From positions 496,001 through 560,000 of the forward strand of contig NZ_CP117880.1 in assembly GCF_028736175.1 (NCBI RefSeq): a DNA stretch of 64,000 nt. The letters run 5' to 3'. Positions 54,185 to 63,248 of the stretch are shown here, one piece after another. The notes under the pieces are model-generated. The model searched no databases, was not told the DNA's origin, and saw only the letters and a program-made list of their open reading frames with translations. How positions within the stretch are numbered: position 1 is the stretch's first letter; the number at the start of each line of letters is the position of its first letter. The position numbers and the translations under genes were made by a program. The stretch comes from Sphingobacterium oryzagri. Its GTDB lineage: Bacteria; Bacteroidota; Bacteroidia; Sphingobacteriales; Sphingobacteriaceae.

Positions 54185-55510
54185 ATGACAAAGCATAACA
54201 AAATAGACGTGTGCAGATTATTGTCCATCGCCACGCTCGTCATGTCGATCTTACTTTCCCGAAGCACGTCGCAAGAAAGTCTGCGTAACGTGTATTCGAT
54301 CAATGATTTGTTTGCGATAGCAGACAGTAATAGCAAAACGCTGAAACTCTCGGCACTTGCCATCGCTGCTGCTGAAGCTAAAGTTGAAGAAGCTAAGGTC
54401 GATAAACTTCCGTCACTTTCTTTCTCGGCATCGGCAGGATATTTTGGTAACGTGCAGATCATTTCCTACGAGGATAACCTGCCTTCAGGAACATATCCCG
54501 TTCCGCATTTTTCTAATAACTACGGCTTAGAAGCCTCGTATGTGCTTTACGCCGGGGGAGTTATGAATAAAAATATCGTATTGAGCGAGCTGCAAAACAA
54601 ATTGACAACGCTTCAATACGAAAAGAATAAGCAAGAGGTGCGGCTTTTACTTGTCGGCCATTATATTGATTTGTTTGTGGCACAAAATCAACAGGAAGTG
54701 TATCGTCAAAACATCGAGCAAACGCAAAAGTTGTTGGCCATGATGGAAAGGCGGGTAGAGCGAGGTGTGGCTTTGCGAAGTGACGTGTTAAGGACACAAT
54801 TGCAACTTTCGAGCTATGAACTGGCACTCACGAGTGTACGCAATAAAATAAGTATTGTGAATAAAAAGCTTGTGGAGACGCTGGCCTTGCCGACCAACAC
54901 AACTATTCTTACGGAAACGCATATACCGATTGCCACGGCTGCATTATCAACCGCAGGCTACGCAAACAACATTGACCTGCAAACGGCGCAGGTACAGATA
55001 GAAACCGCTGAAAAAGCATTAGGAATTGCTAAGGCAAGCAATTCGCCTGTGTTGGCATTATACGGCAGTTCGAATCTGGCGCGCCCGTTTATGTATGACT
55101 TACCGCCGCTTGATTTATATGCGCACATCTGGACGGCTGGCGTGACGTTGTCCTATCAAATTGATGGTCTTTATAAGAACAAGAAAAAAATAAAGCAGGC
55201 TAAAATTCACGTGGCGGAAAGTAAAATGGCGCGGGAGCTAGCCGATGAACATGTGGATGTTGATTACCACGAATTGAAAATAGGCTATCAGGAAAGTATG
55301 GAGCAGCTGGAGGTGGCCAAGCGTGATCTGGCCTTGGCTCAGGATAACTTTACGTTGGTGAGCAACAGGTATAACGCACAACTTGCATTGATTACGGACT
55401 TGATGGATGCCAGTGCTTCCAAGGTGCGTGCAGAGCTTCAGGTAAAGAATGCAGAGGCAGCAATTGCTTTTGCTTCCTATAGAATTTTAAGATTAACAGG
55501 AGAAATTTAA
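54185..55510 (+). CDS. TolC family outer-membrane efflux protein
   Basis: ATG 54185 is preferred (441 aa) because the 34 extra upstream residues are basic and lie before the signal peptide (LLSIATLVMSILLS). TolC-type repeats form two long helical hairpins and strands (LQNKLTTLQYEKNKQEVR, MERRVERGVALRSDVLRTQL, QLALITDLMDASASKVRAEL). First gene of a TolC-EmrA-EmrB-like export operon, with HlyD 11 bp downstream. A weak box, GATTTTTG, lies at 54165-54172. Confidence 0.86.
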   Translation: MTKHNKIDVCRLLSIATLVMSILLSRSTSQESLRNVYSINDLFAIADSNSKTLKLSALAIAAAEAKVEEAKVDKLPSLSFSASAGYFGNVQIISYEDNLPSGTYPVPHFSNNYGLEASYVLYAGGVMNKNIVLSELQNKLTTLQYEKNKQEVRLLLVGHYIDLFVAQNQQEVYRQNIEQTQKLLAMMERRVERGVALRSDVLRTQLQLSSYELALTSVRNKISIVNKKLVETLALPTNTTILTETHIPIATAALSTAGYANNIDLQTAQVQIETAEKALGIAKASNSPVLALYGSSNLARPFMYDLPPLDLYAHIWTAGVTLSYQIDGLYKNKKKIKQAKIHVAESKMARELADEHVDVDYHELKIGYQESMEQLEVAKRDLALAQDNFTLVSNRYNAQLALITDLMDASASKVRAELQVKNAEAAIAFASYRILRLTGEI

Positions 55511-55521
55511 TTTATTGACAA

Positions 55522-56577
55522 ATGGAAAATAAGGTTGAAAACGAGCGTAAAAAAAAGGTTTCGGTGTGGACAATTGTGGCGGTGATCGCGATCAGTGCAG
55601 GCCTGATAGGCGGACTGTTTTATTATTACAGAAGCCAGTCTGCGGTATTCAGCAACGATGCGCAGGTGCAGCAATTGCTGTCTCCAGTGAATGCGCGTGT
55701 AGGTGGTTATTTAGCCGAAGTAAGGTTTAAAGAATTTCAGTATGTGCAAGCCGGCGATACTTTGGCAATTATCGACCCATCCGATCTATTAATCCAGCGT
55801 GATCTGGCGCTGGCCGGATTGGAAGACGCGAAGGCGGGTAAAAGCGTTGCATCATCTAGTGTCAACACCGTGGCCAATGCACAGTCTATATCAGAAGCAA
55901 ATATTGAGGAGACAAGAATCAGGCTTTGGAATGCACAGGAAAATTATAAAAGATACCAGGATTTGTTAGCGTCTGCATCGGTTACGCAACAACAGTTTGA
56001 TCAGATAAAGACGGAGTATGAATCTTTGCAAGCACGTTACAATGCGTTGCTGAGCACCAATAAAGGTTCTGCGTTGTCGACTACCGAGGCGAAAACAAGA
56101 CTATCGGTGAATGACGCTGCTATAAAGCGGGCAACAGCAGCATTAAATCAGGCCGAGAAAAACCTGAGCTATGCGGTGATCACAGCCCCTTGCGCGGGTA
56201 TTGTCGGACGAAAAACTGTTGCCGAAGGACAGTTGATTCAGGCCGGACAAACGCTGGTAAATATTGTAGATGATGCGGAGAAGTGGATCACGGTTAATTT
56301 TAAGGAGAAGGAGATGCGCCATATCAGTTTCGGAAAAGAAGTCCGCATCACGGTTGATGCGGTGCCAAATGAAACGCTTACCGGTAAAGTGGTGTCTATC
56401 GCGGGTGCTACAGGCGCGGTTTTTTCGCTCGTTCCGACAGATAATAGTACAGGAAATTTCGTTAAGGTGCAACAGCGGATTCCTGTTCGCGTGGCACTTT
56501 CCGACAGCAATCCGCCGGAAGTCGTAGCCAAGCTACGTGCCGGTATGAATGCGGAAGTGTTCGTAGAAAAAGATTAA
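55522..56577 (+). CDS. HlyD/EmrA family membrane fusion protein
   Basis: 351 aa. One N-terminal TM helix (about 14-34) is followed by a lipoyl-like half domain (VNARVGGYLAEVRFKEFQYV), a long helical hairpin (about 90-200) and the second half (ITAPCAGIVGRKTVAEGQLI), then the EmrA-type end with WITVNFKEKEMRHISFGKEV. Bridges an inner-membrane MFS pump to the TolC protein. Second gene of the operon; the MFS gene begins 6 bp after its stop. Confidence 0.91.
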   Translation: MENKVENERKKKVSVWTIVAVIAISAGLIGGLFYYYRSQSAVFSNDAQVQQLLSPVNARVGGYLAEVRFKEFQYVQAGDTLAIIDPSDLLIQRDLALAGLEDAKAGKSVASSSVNTVANAQSISEANIEETRIRLWNAQENYKRYQDLLASASVTQQQFDQIKTEYESLQARYNALLSTNKGSALSTTEAKTRLSVNDAAIKRATAALNQAEKNLSYAVITAPCAGIVGRKTVAEGQLIQAGQTLVNIVDDAEKWITVNFKEKEMRHISFGKEVRITVDAVPNETLTGKVVSIAGATGAVFSLVPTDNSTGNFVKVQQRIPVRVALSDSNPPEVVAKLRAGMNAEVFVEKD

Positions 56578-56583
56578 CAGGCT

Positions 56584-58194
56584 ATGACAGAACATCAAAA
56601 ATATACAATTAGGGCACTCCGGCCAGGAATTCCGCAGGCAATGGGATTTTTGCTGCTGGCTGGCGTAGCGCTACTCCTGCAGTTTGCTCATCCGGTATAT
56701 ATGACCGTGATGGGCGACGTGGTGGGGGCAAATCAATTTTATCGGGAAGACATCAGTTTTATCTTTCAAGTGTCGATGGTATCGATGACGATGATGTTTC
56801 CGATATTATGGAAAGTAAGAGGCGCCTTCACCTCGTATGCCATTTTGCTCTGCTGCTTGCTTGTGGTCGCTGCCTGCCTCGTTGTTTGTGCTTACGCCGG
56901 CTCGCTCGAAATTATGCTGGTTGCCGCATTTATCATGGGTATGTTCAAAATGATGGGAACATTCGAAGCGCTATCAAGCATTATGCTTATTGTTACGCCA
57001 AAAGCGAATTTTAAAGTATGGTTTACCGTGCTCTATTGCTTTATTTTAGCTTGCGTGCAACTGTCGGGCATACTGGCGGTATATTTCACGGATTTTTACG
57101 AATGGCAGTTTATCTACATGTTTATGGTGATGGCCATACTCTTTGTCGCATTACTCGTTGTCGTTGGTTTTCGCGCTGTGCCGCCTATGCCAGCAAAACC
57201 ATTAGGTCCTTTGGATTGGAAAGGCTTTCTTTTATGGACATCGTTATTCTTGTTGATTATTTACGTAGCGATCTACGGGCAAGTGGAAGATTGGTTTAGT
57301 TCGCACGCAATTGTGTTGACGACTTTCTCCATACCTGTTGTTGTGGGGCTGTTACTGCTACACTATCGTACCCAGGCAGATCATTATGTGCCGGCACCTT
57401 GCCTCCGCTATTCGAATGTCTTGCTCTCGGCTCTTATTATTTTTGTCCTGCAATTTTTCTTAAACACTGGCGGAAACGTTTTGAGTCCGTTCATGAGTGC
57501 TATCATGCAGTTGGACAGTATTAATAGTGTCAATTTAAACGTATACATTTTTTTCGGATTATTGGCCGGGTTGGCGTTTTCATTATACTGGTTTGAAGTG
57601 CGCAAGGGTGGCTTTACCATGCTGTTTTTTATCGGATTTTTAACACTCGCCTGCTATCACCTGTTGGTGTATCGAAATTTCAGCACAAGTGCGGGAGCTG
57701 ATATGCTTTATTTTCCGTATTTCTTGCGCGGTATGGGCAACATCATTATCTATGCAGCTGTAGCCGTTTACATGATGCGCGGCGTGCCATTTCCTATGTT
57801 TGCAGGAGCCTTGTTTGTGGTCGCTGTTGCGAGAAATGCTATCGGTGGTACGATCAGTTCTTCTATCATTTCCAATTTCCAACACCATCGCATGGTGGAA
57901 AATTTACAAAAATTAGCCTTGCGCGTAGACGAAAACCAGGCTCAGGCGAGCTCACTTTACCAAGGCGTTAAAGGTAATTTGCTTCATCATGGCGCAAGTT
58001 ATTTAAGCGCAGAGAGCGCTGCTGCGGGAACGCTTTATGGAAGGGTATATCGGCAAGCACTCTTATTAACAGGCAGTGAAATCTTTGGTTTAGTTGCGTT
58101 TTTAGGTGTGGTAATCGTTGTATTACTGCTGTTGTATGCTCTTTTTAAGATGATAAAAAGAAGGACTGTTGCTGCTGTTACGAACAACGGGTGA
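56584..58194 (+). CDS. MFS transporter, EmrB/DHA2-like
   Basis: 536 aa with about 14 hydrophobic helices and a large loop between the last two (about 430-490). The length and the company of TolC and EmrA-type proteins place it with DHA2 drug:H+ antiporters, although the usual DHA2 N-terminal signatures are not obvious and the sequence is divergent. Third gene of the export operon under the divergent AraC-type regulator. Substrate unknown. Confidence 0.88.
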   Translation: MTEHQKYTIRALRPGIPQAMGFLLLAGVALLLQFAHPVYMTVMGDVVGANQFYREDISFIFQVSMVSMTMMFPILWKVRGAFTSYAILLCCLLVVAACLVVCAYAGSLEIMLVAAFIMGMFKMMGTFEALSSIMLIVTPKANFKVWFTVLYCFILACVQLSGILAVYFTDFYEWQFIYMFMVMAILFVALLVVVGFRAVPPMPAKPLGPLDWKGFLLWTSLFLLIIYVAIYGQVEDWFSSHAIVLTTFSIPVVVGLLLLHYRTQADHYVPAPCLRYSNVLLSALIIFVLQFFLNTGGNVLSPFMSAIMQLDSINSVNLNVYIFFGLLAGLAFSLYWFEVRKGGFTMLFFIGFLTLACYHLLVYRNFSTSAGADMLYFPYFLRGMGNIIIYAAVAVYMMRGVPFPMFAGALFVVAVARNAIGGTISSSIISNFQHHRMVENLQKLALRVDENQAQASSLYQGVKGNLLHHGASYLSAESAAAGTLYGRVYRQALLLTGSEIFGLVAFLGVVIVVLLLLYALFKMIKRRTVAAVTNNG

Positions 58195-58356
58195 TCGGTT
58201 TCGGAAGGAATTGGACTAGCATAAAATGCTTTGTGTGTTTGTTATGAAAGTTTCTTGAGGTGTTTTGTTTGTTAATTCTTGTTTTTCCATGGTAAATATT
58301 TTACTTTTATCGTGTTATTTTCGTGTTAAAAATATATAATGGTTAAAATTACACAT

Positions 58357-59478
58357 ATGCAAAAGCTTTTATTATCGGCGTTGTTTATTTTGCCCTGGAC
58401 GCTGCAAGCGCAGGATGTACACTTTCAGGTAAGCGGAAGCATTAAAGAGGATGTTGCCGGGAAAAAGGCATATCTGATTTACCGTAATGAGGGAGACGAT
58501 ATTCAAGACTCGGTAAGCTTGAAAAAAGGAAAATTTAAATTTTCAGGAACAGTTGCCGCGCCTACAAAAGCCTCGTTACTTATTGGAAAGACGTTGGAGT
58601 CGGCTTTCGCCGAACCACGTAAACAATTGTATCTGGAGGAAGGCAAGATTACGGTGGAGAGTAAGAGCTCGTTGCGTCACGCGGAAGTACGGGGCGCCGC
58701 AGTAAATCAGGATTTTCGTAAACTTCAGGGGTCCTTCACTTCTTTGCAGGAACGCCGAAACGCCTTTTACCAAAAGTTTAGGGACGCTTCGCCGGAGCAG
58801 TTTCGGGATTCTACATTTCGAGCAGAACAGAAATTAGAAGAAAACCGTATGGACGCAGAGCGACGGAATTTAATCCTAACATTTGTTCGGGATAATCCGG
58901 ATTCGTATGTTAGTCTGGATCATTTGAGTGAATTAGCGGGCTATGCGCCGGAGCCGGAGCAACTGGATAGTTTGTTTTCGTTGTTATCTCCGACACTGCG
59001 TGCATCGGATGCCGGACAAAAGTTTGCTAAAGGTATCGACAATTTGCGTTTAACGGAGATTGGCGGCTTAGCACCGCTGTTTACGCAGCCAGATACCGCC
59101 GGAAATCAAGTCTCGCTGGAGCAATTTCGTGGAAAATTTGTTTTACTCGATTTTTGGGCGAGCTGGTGCGGACCTTGCCGCGCGGAAAATCCGCATGTGG
59201 TGGCCGCTTATCATGCGCTGAAAGATCAAAACTTTACCGTACTTGGTGTGTCGCTGGATGGGGAGAAGCAACGCGATGCCTGGTTAAAGGCTATCGCGGA
59301 CGACCAATTGGATTGGACGCAAGTTTCGGATCTGAAAGCCTGGAATAATGATGCCGGAAAGCGTTATAATATTCGTGCGATTCCACAGAATTTTCTGATC
59401 GATCCGGATGGGCGTATTGTGGCCAAAAACCTGCGCGGTGAACATTTAACAGAAACCATTGCCAGCTATTTAAAATAA
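58357..59478 (+). CDS. TlpA-type thioredoxin with DUF4369 domain
   Basis: ATG 58357 gives 373 aa starting at a clear signal peptide (QKLLLSALFILPWTLQAQ); an upstream ATG at 58339 adds six residues. The N-terminal DUF4369 beta domain (about 25-115: GKKAYLIYRNEGDD, VSLKKGKFKFSGTV) and a helical linker precede a thioredoxin-like domain (about 235-373) with active site WCGPC in DFWASWCGPCRAE. Family members act as periplasmic thiol-disulfide oxidoreductases, often in cytochrome maturation or oxidative stress. Stands alone. Confidence 0.9.
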   Translation: MQKLLLSALFILPWTLQAQDVHFQVSGSIKEDVAGKKAYLIYRNEGDDIQDSVSLKKGKFKFSGTVAAPTKASLLIGKTLESAFAEPRKQLYLEEGKITVESKSSLRHAEVRGAAVNQDFRKLQGSFTSLQERRNAFYQKFRDASPEQFRDSTFRAEQKLEENRMDAERRNLILTFVRDNPDSYVSLDHLSELAGYAPEPEQLDSLFSLLSPTLRASDAGQKFAKGIDNLRLTEIGGLAPLFTQPDTAGNQVSLEQFRGKFVLLDFWASWCGPCRAENPHVVAAYHALKDQNFTVLGVSLDGEKQRDAWLKAIADDQLDWTQVSDLKAWNNDAGKRYNIRAIPQNFLIDPDGRIVAKNLRGEHLTETIASYLK

Positions 59479-59503
59479 GCAAAATATTTTTAGTACCCGT
59501 ATT

Positions 59504-59550
59504 GGGATCGAATATGCGTTAGTTAGATGCATTTCGGTCCCTTTTATTTT
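59504..59550 (+). terminator. Possible terminator of the TlpA-like gene
   Basis: GGGATCGA (59504-59511) and TCGGTCCC (59534-59541) pair at 7 of 8 positions around a 22-nt loop, then TTTTATTTTG. Confidence 0.5.
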
Positions 59551-59594
59551 GTAAACGATGCATGACTAGGAAGAATGTGCATGTATGTCTTATT

Positions 59595-59630
59595 TTATTA
59601 AACTTTCAGTATTTTTTGAAAGTTTAATAA
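59595..59630. promoter_or_regulatory. Palindromic operator upstream of the MarR-type gene
   Basis: A perfect inverted repeat with 14-bp arms (59595-59608 / 59617-59630) and an 8-nt centre. The core TTTCAGTATTTTTTGAAA (59604-59621) overlaps the expected -33 region of the downstream promoter. A second 18-bp core matching at 16 of 18 positions is at 60178-60195. Confidence 0.75.
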
Positions 59631-59637
59631 TGTTTTA

Positions 59638-59645
59638 TATATTTG
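59638..59645 (+). promoter_or_regulatory. -7 box directly before the MarR-type gene
   Basis: TATATTTG, 4 nt before ATG 59650 and 7 bp after the palindrome. A repressor bound to the palindrome would block it. Confidence 0.6.
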
Positions 59646-59649
59646 TACT

Positions 59650-60156
59650 ATGGAACTTATCGAAGCAAAGCAAAAGTTTATCGAAACCTGGGGCAAGTTG
59701 GGCTCGGAGTGGGGGATCAACCGCACCATGGCGCAGGTACACGCTTTACTTTTGATTTCTCCGGAAGCGCTGACTACCGAAGAGGTTATGGAAACGTTAC
59801 GTATTTCGCGAGGAAATGCGAACATGACATTGCGCGATTTGATTGGTTGGGGCTTGATTGAGAAACAGCACAAGGCAGGCGAGCGTAAGGAATACTTTTA
59901 TGCCGATAAAGACGCCTGGAATATTGCGCGGCAAGTTGCCAAAGAGCGCCGAAAGCGTGAATTGGATCCGGTTTTAAAAGCCTTGGATGAGCTGAGCGGG
60001 GTAGAGGGAAATGTAAACGATCCGGAATACCAAACTTTCCGTAAATCGGTTAGTGATATCAACAAATTGGCTAAAAACGTAGATAAAACCTTAGATACGA
60101 TGCTTAAAGCCGAAGAGAATTGGTTTTGGGGATCTATTTTTAAAATATTCAAATAG
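59650..60156 (+). CDS. GbsR/MarR-type transcriptional regulator
   Basis: 168 aa. The N-terminal winged helix-turn-helix has GSEWGINRTMAQVHALLLIS and ALTTEEVMETLRISRGNANM (about 18-58), with a wing in HKAGERKEYFY. A charged helical C-terminal region probably dimerises. Matches the GbsR/MarR-like family. The palindrome overlapping its promoter and the similar palindrome before the next gene suggest negative autoregulation and control of the DCC-epimerase genes. The effector is unknown. Confidence 0.78.
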   Translation: MELIEAKQKFIETWGKLGSEWGINRTMAQVHALLLISPEALTTEEVMETLRISRGNANMTLRDLIGWGLIEKQHKAGERKEYFYADKDAWNIARQVAKERRKRELDPVLKALDELSGVEGNVNDPEYQTFRKSVSDINKLAKNVDKTLDTMLKAEENWFWGSIFKIFK

Positions 60157-60177
60157 GATATTTTTTTTGTAAAAAAG

Positions 60178-60195
60178 TTTCAGTTTTTTCTGAAA
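60178..60195. promoter_or_regulatory. Second palindrome before the DCC gene
   Basis: TTTCAG / CTGAAA with a T6 centre (60178-60195). It extends to 9-bp arms with one mismatch and is the same length and nearly the same sequence as the core at 59604-59621. Confidence 0.65.
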
Positions 60196-60221
60196 ATTCA
60201 ATAATAAAAATATTTAATACT

Positions 60222-61040
60222 ATGCACACACTCAAAAATCACCTTATCCTTTTCGATGCCGAATGTCCTATGTGCAGGCTATATACACAAGCATTTGTTA
60301 GCACTGGTATGCTAGACAGCAACGGCAGAGCGGCTTACCAGGAATTTCCGGCAGCGGCTTGTCCGCTACTTGACAGGCAACGTGCAGCCAATGAAATTGC
60401 CTTAATCGATCGGAAATCAGGCGAAGTAACCTATGGTATAGCCAGCCTGTTCAAAATATTGGCCACTTCTTTTCCTTTATTGAAACCGGTGTTTTTATTT
60501 CAGCCTTTTGTTTGGTTGATGAGTAAGTTATACGCATTTGTTTCGTATAACCGACGGGTGATTATTCCGGCAGGCGTGAAAACTACTGCCAGCGAAATGC
60601 AGCCTAGCTTTAAGCTGCGCTATCGCCTGGCTTATCTTTTTATGACCTGGCTTTTTACCGCATGGATACTTTCTGCCTATGCGCCGTTGATGAGCGATTT
60701 GCTTCCTGCCGGAAATGGTTCCCGTGAATATTTGATCTGCGCAGGTCAGCTCTTTTTTCAAGGCGCTGTCATTAGCATCGTGCATCCTAGCAAGCGTTGG
60801 GACTATCTGGGAAATATGATGACGATTTCCTTCGGCGGTGCGCTGCTGCTTTTGCCAGCCATGTTTTTGTCGACTTGGCTCATGCTTCCTCCCTTGTTTT
60901 ATGCCGCTTGGTTTATGGGCGTGGCTGGCCTGATGTTTCTAGAACACATCCGTCGAAGCAAACTGCTGTCGCTTGGCTGGGCGTTGACTAGCAGTTGGGT
61001 GCTCTATCGTATACTGGTCCTTTTATTCATCCTTTTTTAA
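60222..61040 (+). CDS. DCC (DUF393) family membrane protein
   Basis: 272 aa. The N-terminal ~120 residues form a DCC/DUF393 thioredoxin-like domain starting with ILFDAECPMCRLY (DxxCxxC). The C-terminal half has about four TM helices (LAYLFMTWLFTAWILSAY, FFQGAVISIV, GGALLLLPAMFLSTWLMLPP, LTSSWVLYRILVLLFILF). DCC proteins are annotated as thiol-disulfide oxidoreductases, but few have been tested. The epimerase gene starts 12 bp later and the MarR-type gene ends 65 bp before, so this is probably one regulated unit. Confidence 0.77.
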   Translation: MHTLKNHLILFDAECPMCRLYTQAFVSTGMLDSNGRAAYQEFPAAACPLLDRQRAANEIALIDRKSGEVTYGIASLFKILATSFPLLKPVFLFQPFVWLMSKLYAFVSYNRRVIIPAGVKTTASEMQPSFKLRYRLAYLFMTWLFTAWILSAYAPLMSDLLPAGNGSREYLICAGQLFFQGAVISIVHPSKRWDYLGNMMTISFGGALLLLPAMFLSTWLMLPPLFYAAWFMGVAGLMFLEHIRRSKLLSLGWALTSSWVLYRILVLLFILF

Positions 61041-61052
61041 TGTGTAACGAAC

Positions 61053-61979
61053 ATGACGTATAACAAAATCGTGCTGGCTGGAGGTAATGGTTACCTCGGC
61101 AGCGTATTGGCAGCCTACTATCAAACACGGGCAAAGGAAGTAATTATACTGAGCCGCAAGGCAAAACCGGCTGATGGGAATATAAAGACACTACGATGGG
61201 ATGGCCAAACAGTTGGCGAATGGGCGACCAGGTTGGAAGATGCCGATTTGTTGATTAATTTATGTGGTAAAAATGTAAACTGTCGATATACGAAAACGAA
61301 TAAGGCGGCGATTGTGGAATCAAGGGTAGTTCCTACGCAGCTTTTGGGTCGTGTGATCGCTGAAATGGTGCATCCGCCTAAGCTGTGGATCAATGTGACC
61401 TCCGCAACGATTTATCGGCACGCCGAAGATCGGCCACAGGACGAGGAGACGGGAGAGATAGGTTATGGATTTTCGATTGATGTTTGTCGGCAATGGGAAG
61501 AAACGTTCTTTGACACGCACACGCCGCATACCCGAAAAATTGCGTTGCGCATGGGGATCGTGCTTGGTCGCGGCGATGGTGCTTTTCCGCGGTTACTTAA
61601 CCTGGTGAAATTTGGCTTGGGCGGCAAGCAGGGAAACGGTGAGCAATACGTTTCCTGGGTGCACGAACAGGATGCGGCGAAATGTACCGAATGGTTGATG
61701 CAGCGTGAAGATTTAGCGGGCGTAATCAATTGTACAGCGCCTGAACCTGTTAAAAATACGGTATTTATGCAGGCTATCCGCGATGCTTACGGTATAAAGC
61801 TTGGTTTGCCAGCACCAGCTTGGCTACTCGAGATTGGCGCGAAAGTAATCGGTACGGAAACGGAACTGATCTTAAAAAGTCGCTGGGTGTTGCCGAAGCG
61901 CCTGCTCGATAGCGGTTATACTTTTATTTTTTCTAAAACGGCACATGCGGTGCACGATTTGTTAAGTATTCGTTCTTGA
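61053..61979 (+). CDS. TIGR01777-type NAD(P)-dependent epimerase
   Basis: 308 aa, SDR39U1 family. The Rossmann motif is LAGGNGYLGS near residues 8-17, then ADLLINLCGKNVNCRYT. SATIYRHAED stands where classical SDRs have the catalytic Tyr context, and a C-terminal DUF1731-like domain follows (WLLEIGAKVIGTETELILKS). The enzymatic substrate of this family is not established. Last gene of the regulator-DCC-epimerase unit. Confidence 0.86.
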   Translation: MTYNKIVLAGGNGYLGSVLAAYYQTRAKEVIILSRKAKPADGNIKTLRWDGQTVGEWATRLEDADLLINLCGKNVNCRYTKTNKAAIVESRVVPTQLLGRVIAEMVHPPKLWINVTSATIYRHAEDRPQDEETGEIGYGFSIDVCRQWEETFFDTHTPHTRKIALRMGIVLGRGDGAFPRLLNLVKFGLGGKQGNGEQYVSWVHEQDAAKCTEWLMQREDLAGVINCTAPEPVKNTVFMQAIRDAYGIKLGLPAPAWLLEIGAKVIGTETELILKSRWVLPKRLLDSGYTFIFSKTAHAVHDLLSIRS

Positions 61980-62030
61980 TTTTATGGATGCTGATTTAGC
62001 TGGAACAGACGATAGAACTAAAAAAGCTCG

Positions 62031-62094
62031 ACGTTTGACTTTTGAAATTTAATAAAAGATTCAAACTTAGTTTGCTGCATGTGGAGTCAAACGT
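62031..62094. terminator. Long hairpin between convergent genes
   Basis: ACGTTTGACT (62031-62040) and AGTCAAACGT (62085-62094) are perfectly complementary. The outer A/T runs (AAAAAG before, CTTTTTC after) extend the pairing in part, and TTTGAA/TTCAAA forms an inner stem in the loop. Likely a bidirectional terminator of the epimerase and S41 genes. Confidence 0.6.
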
Positions 62095-62177
62095 TGCCTT
62101 TTTCTTTTAATATAGTATTCAGGCCGCCTCCATAATTTAATACGTAATCTCTATGCTATTACAAAGCGATGCGACTT

Positions 62178-63248
62178 TTATTCTGTGCTCTTTTTAGCGG
62201 TAAGATAAGCTATTGCGGCCTTTATATAAATTTGCTTAAAAGCCGGATCGTCTTTTTTTAATTTTAAATCTTCGGTATTTATTTCCAGTGGTAGGTCTGG
62301 AACGATACCTTCTCCAATGTCATAGATTTTGCCGAGGCGATCTTTCAATACATCTGTGGTAAGGATTAGGAGGTAATCTTTGCCGAGTGGATATTCCGAG
62401 TTACCTGATGTAAGTCCGTTGGTCGGCTGGCCAATCACGATTACATTTTTTTGCCCTTTGAAGGCCGCAACGAAAAATTCACCTGAACTGGCGGTTTTCG
62501 AACTCGTTAACAGAATTATTGGCACATCGGTGTTTTTTAGTTTTACATGCTGCAGCTCGTGATGGTTGAGCTTGAAAATGTCAAGTAGCCGTTGTTGTGC
62601 GCTGTCGCCTTCCGCATCCCACATCGTTTTACGTTGTCTTTCTTCTTTTCCATCCCTGTTAACGAAAGAATAGATAGTATCCTGATCGATCAGATCATAC
62701 ATCTGCCATAGCATGGGTGTTATGGAGCCGCCATCATTTTCGGTAAGATCAAATATCCAGGCCTTTGGTTGTTTATCATCCAGCGCTTTCAGTTGATTAC
62801 CGATAGTTTCTACATATTTTCTTTGCTCTAGCACCACAGCAGGAATATTAATATAAGCAAAGGCGCTATCAATAAACTCGCTTTTGAAACGCAGTGGCGG
62901 ATAACCAGCTTGTTCGTAAGTAATATTTGCATAGCGTTCAAGGACATCCAGTTCGTCTCCCTCCTCGCTTTCCATATAGGAAATAGTGGAGTGATGATCC
63001 TTCAATTTTTTAAGAAACTTTACGAAATGAGGTTTCAGCTCCGCTTGATTTTTTATTTCGGATATCTCTTCCAAAAAAAGTCTACGGGCTGTTGACCAAT
63101 CCATACTATTTTTCGCATAGGAATGCTTCGGTACGGTGTCAAGAAATGTTGTAGCTAAAGTTTGACAGGAATCCTGCTGTGCGAAAGCGCTGTGATAAAT
63201 TGCACAATTTAATAAAAGTAGTGTAACGATACGGGTACTAATTTTCAT
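62178..63248 (-). CDS. S41 family peptidase (tail-specific protease-like)
   Basis: ATG 63248 begins a signal peptide (RIVTLLLLNCAIYHSAFAQ) and gives 356 aa. A longer frame from ATG 63380 adds 44 basic residues before it and is less likely. The C-terminal S41 fold has the catalytic Ser in TSSKTASSGEFFVAAFKG and TNGLTSGNSEYPLG. No PDZ domain is evident in the N-terminal ~150 residues, so it is of the compact type. TACTTTTG on the minus strand (63401-63408) lies 20 nt before the upstream ATG and would give a ~150-nt leader to the preferred start. Confidence 0.82.
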   Translation of the reverse strand: MKISTRIVTLLLLNCAIYHSAFAQQDSCQTLATTFLDTVPKHSYAKNSMDWSTARRLFLEEISEIKNQAELKPHFVKFLKKLKDHHSTISYMESEEGDELDVLERYANITYEQAGYPPLRFKSEFIDSAFAYINIPAVVLEQRKYVETIGNQLKALDDKQPKAWIFDLTENDGGSITPMLWQMYDLIDQDTIYSFVNRDGKEERQRKTMWDAEGDSAQQRLLDIFKLNHHELQHVKLKNTDVPIILLTSSKTASSGEFFVAAFKGQKNVIVIGQPTNGLTSGNSEYPLGKDYLLILTTDVLKDRLGKIYDIGEGIVPDLPLEINTEDLKLKKDDPAFKQIYIKAAIAYLTAKKSTE

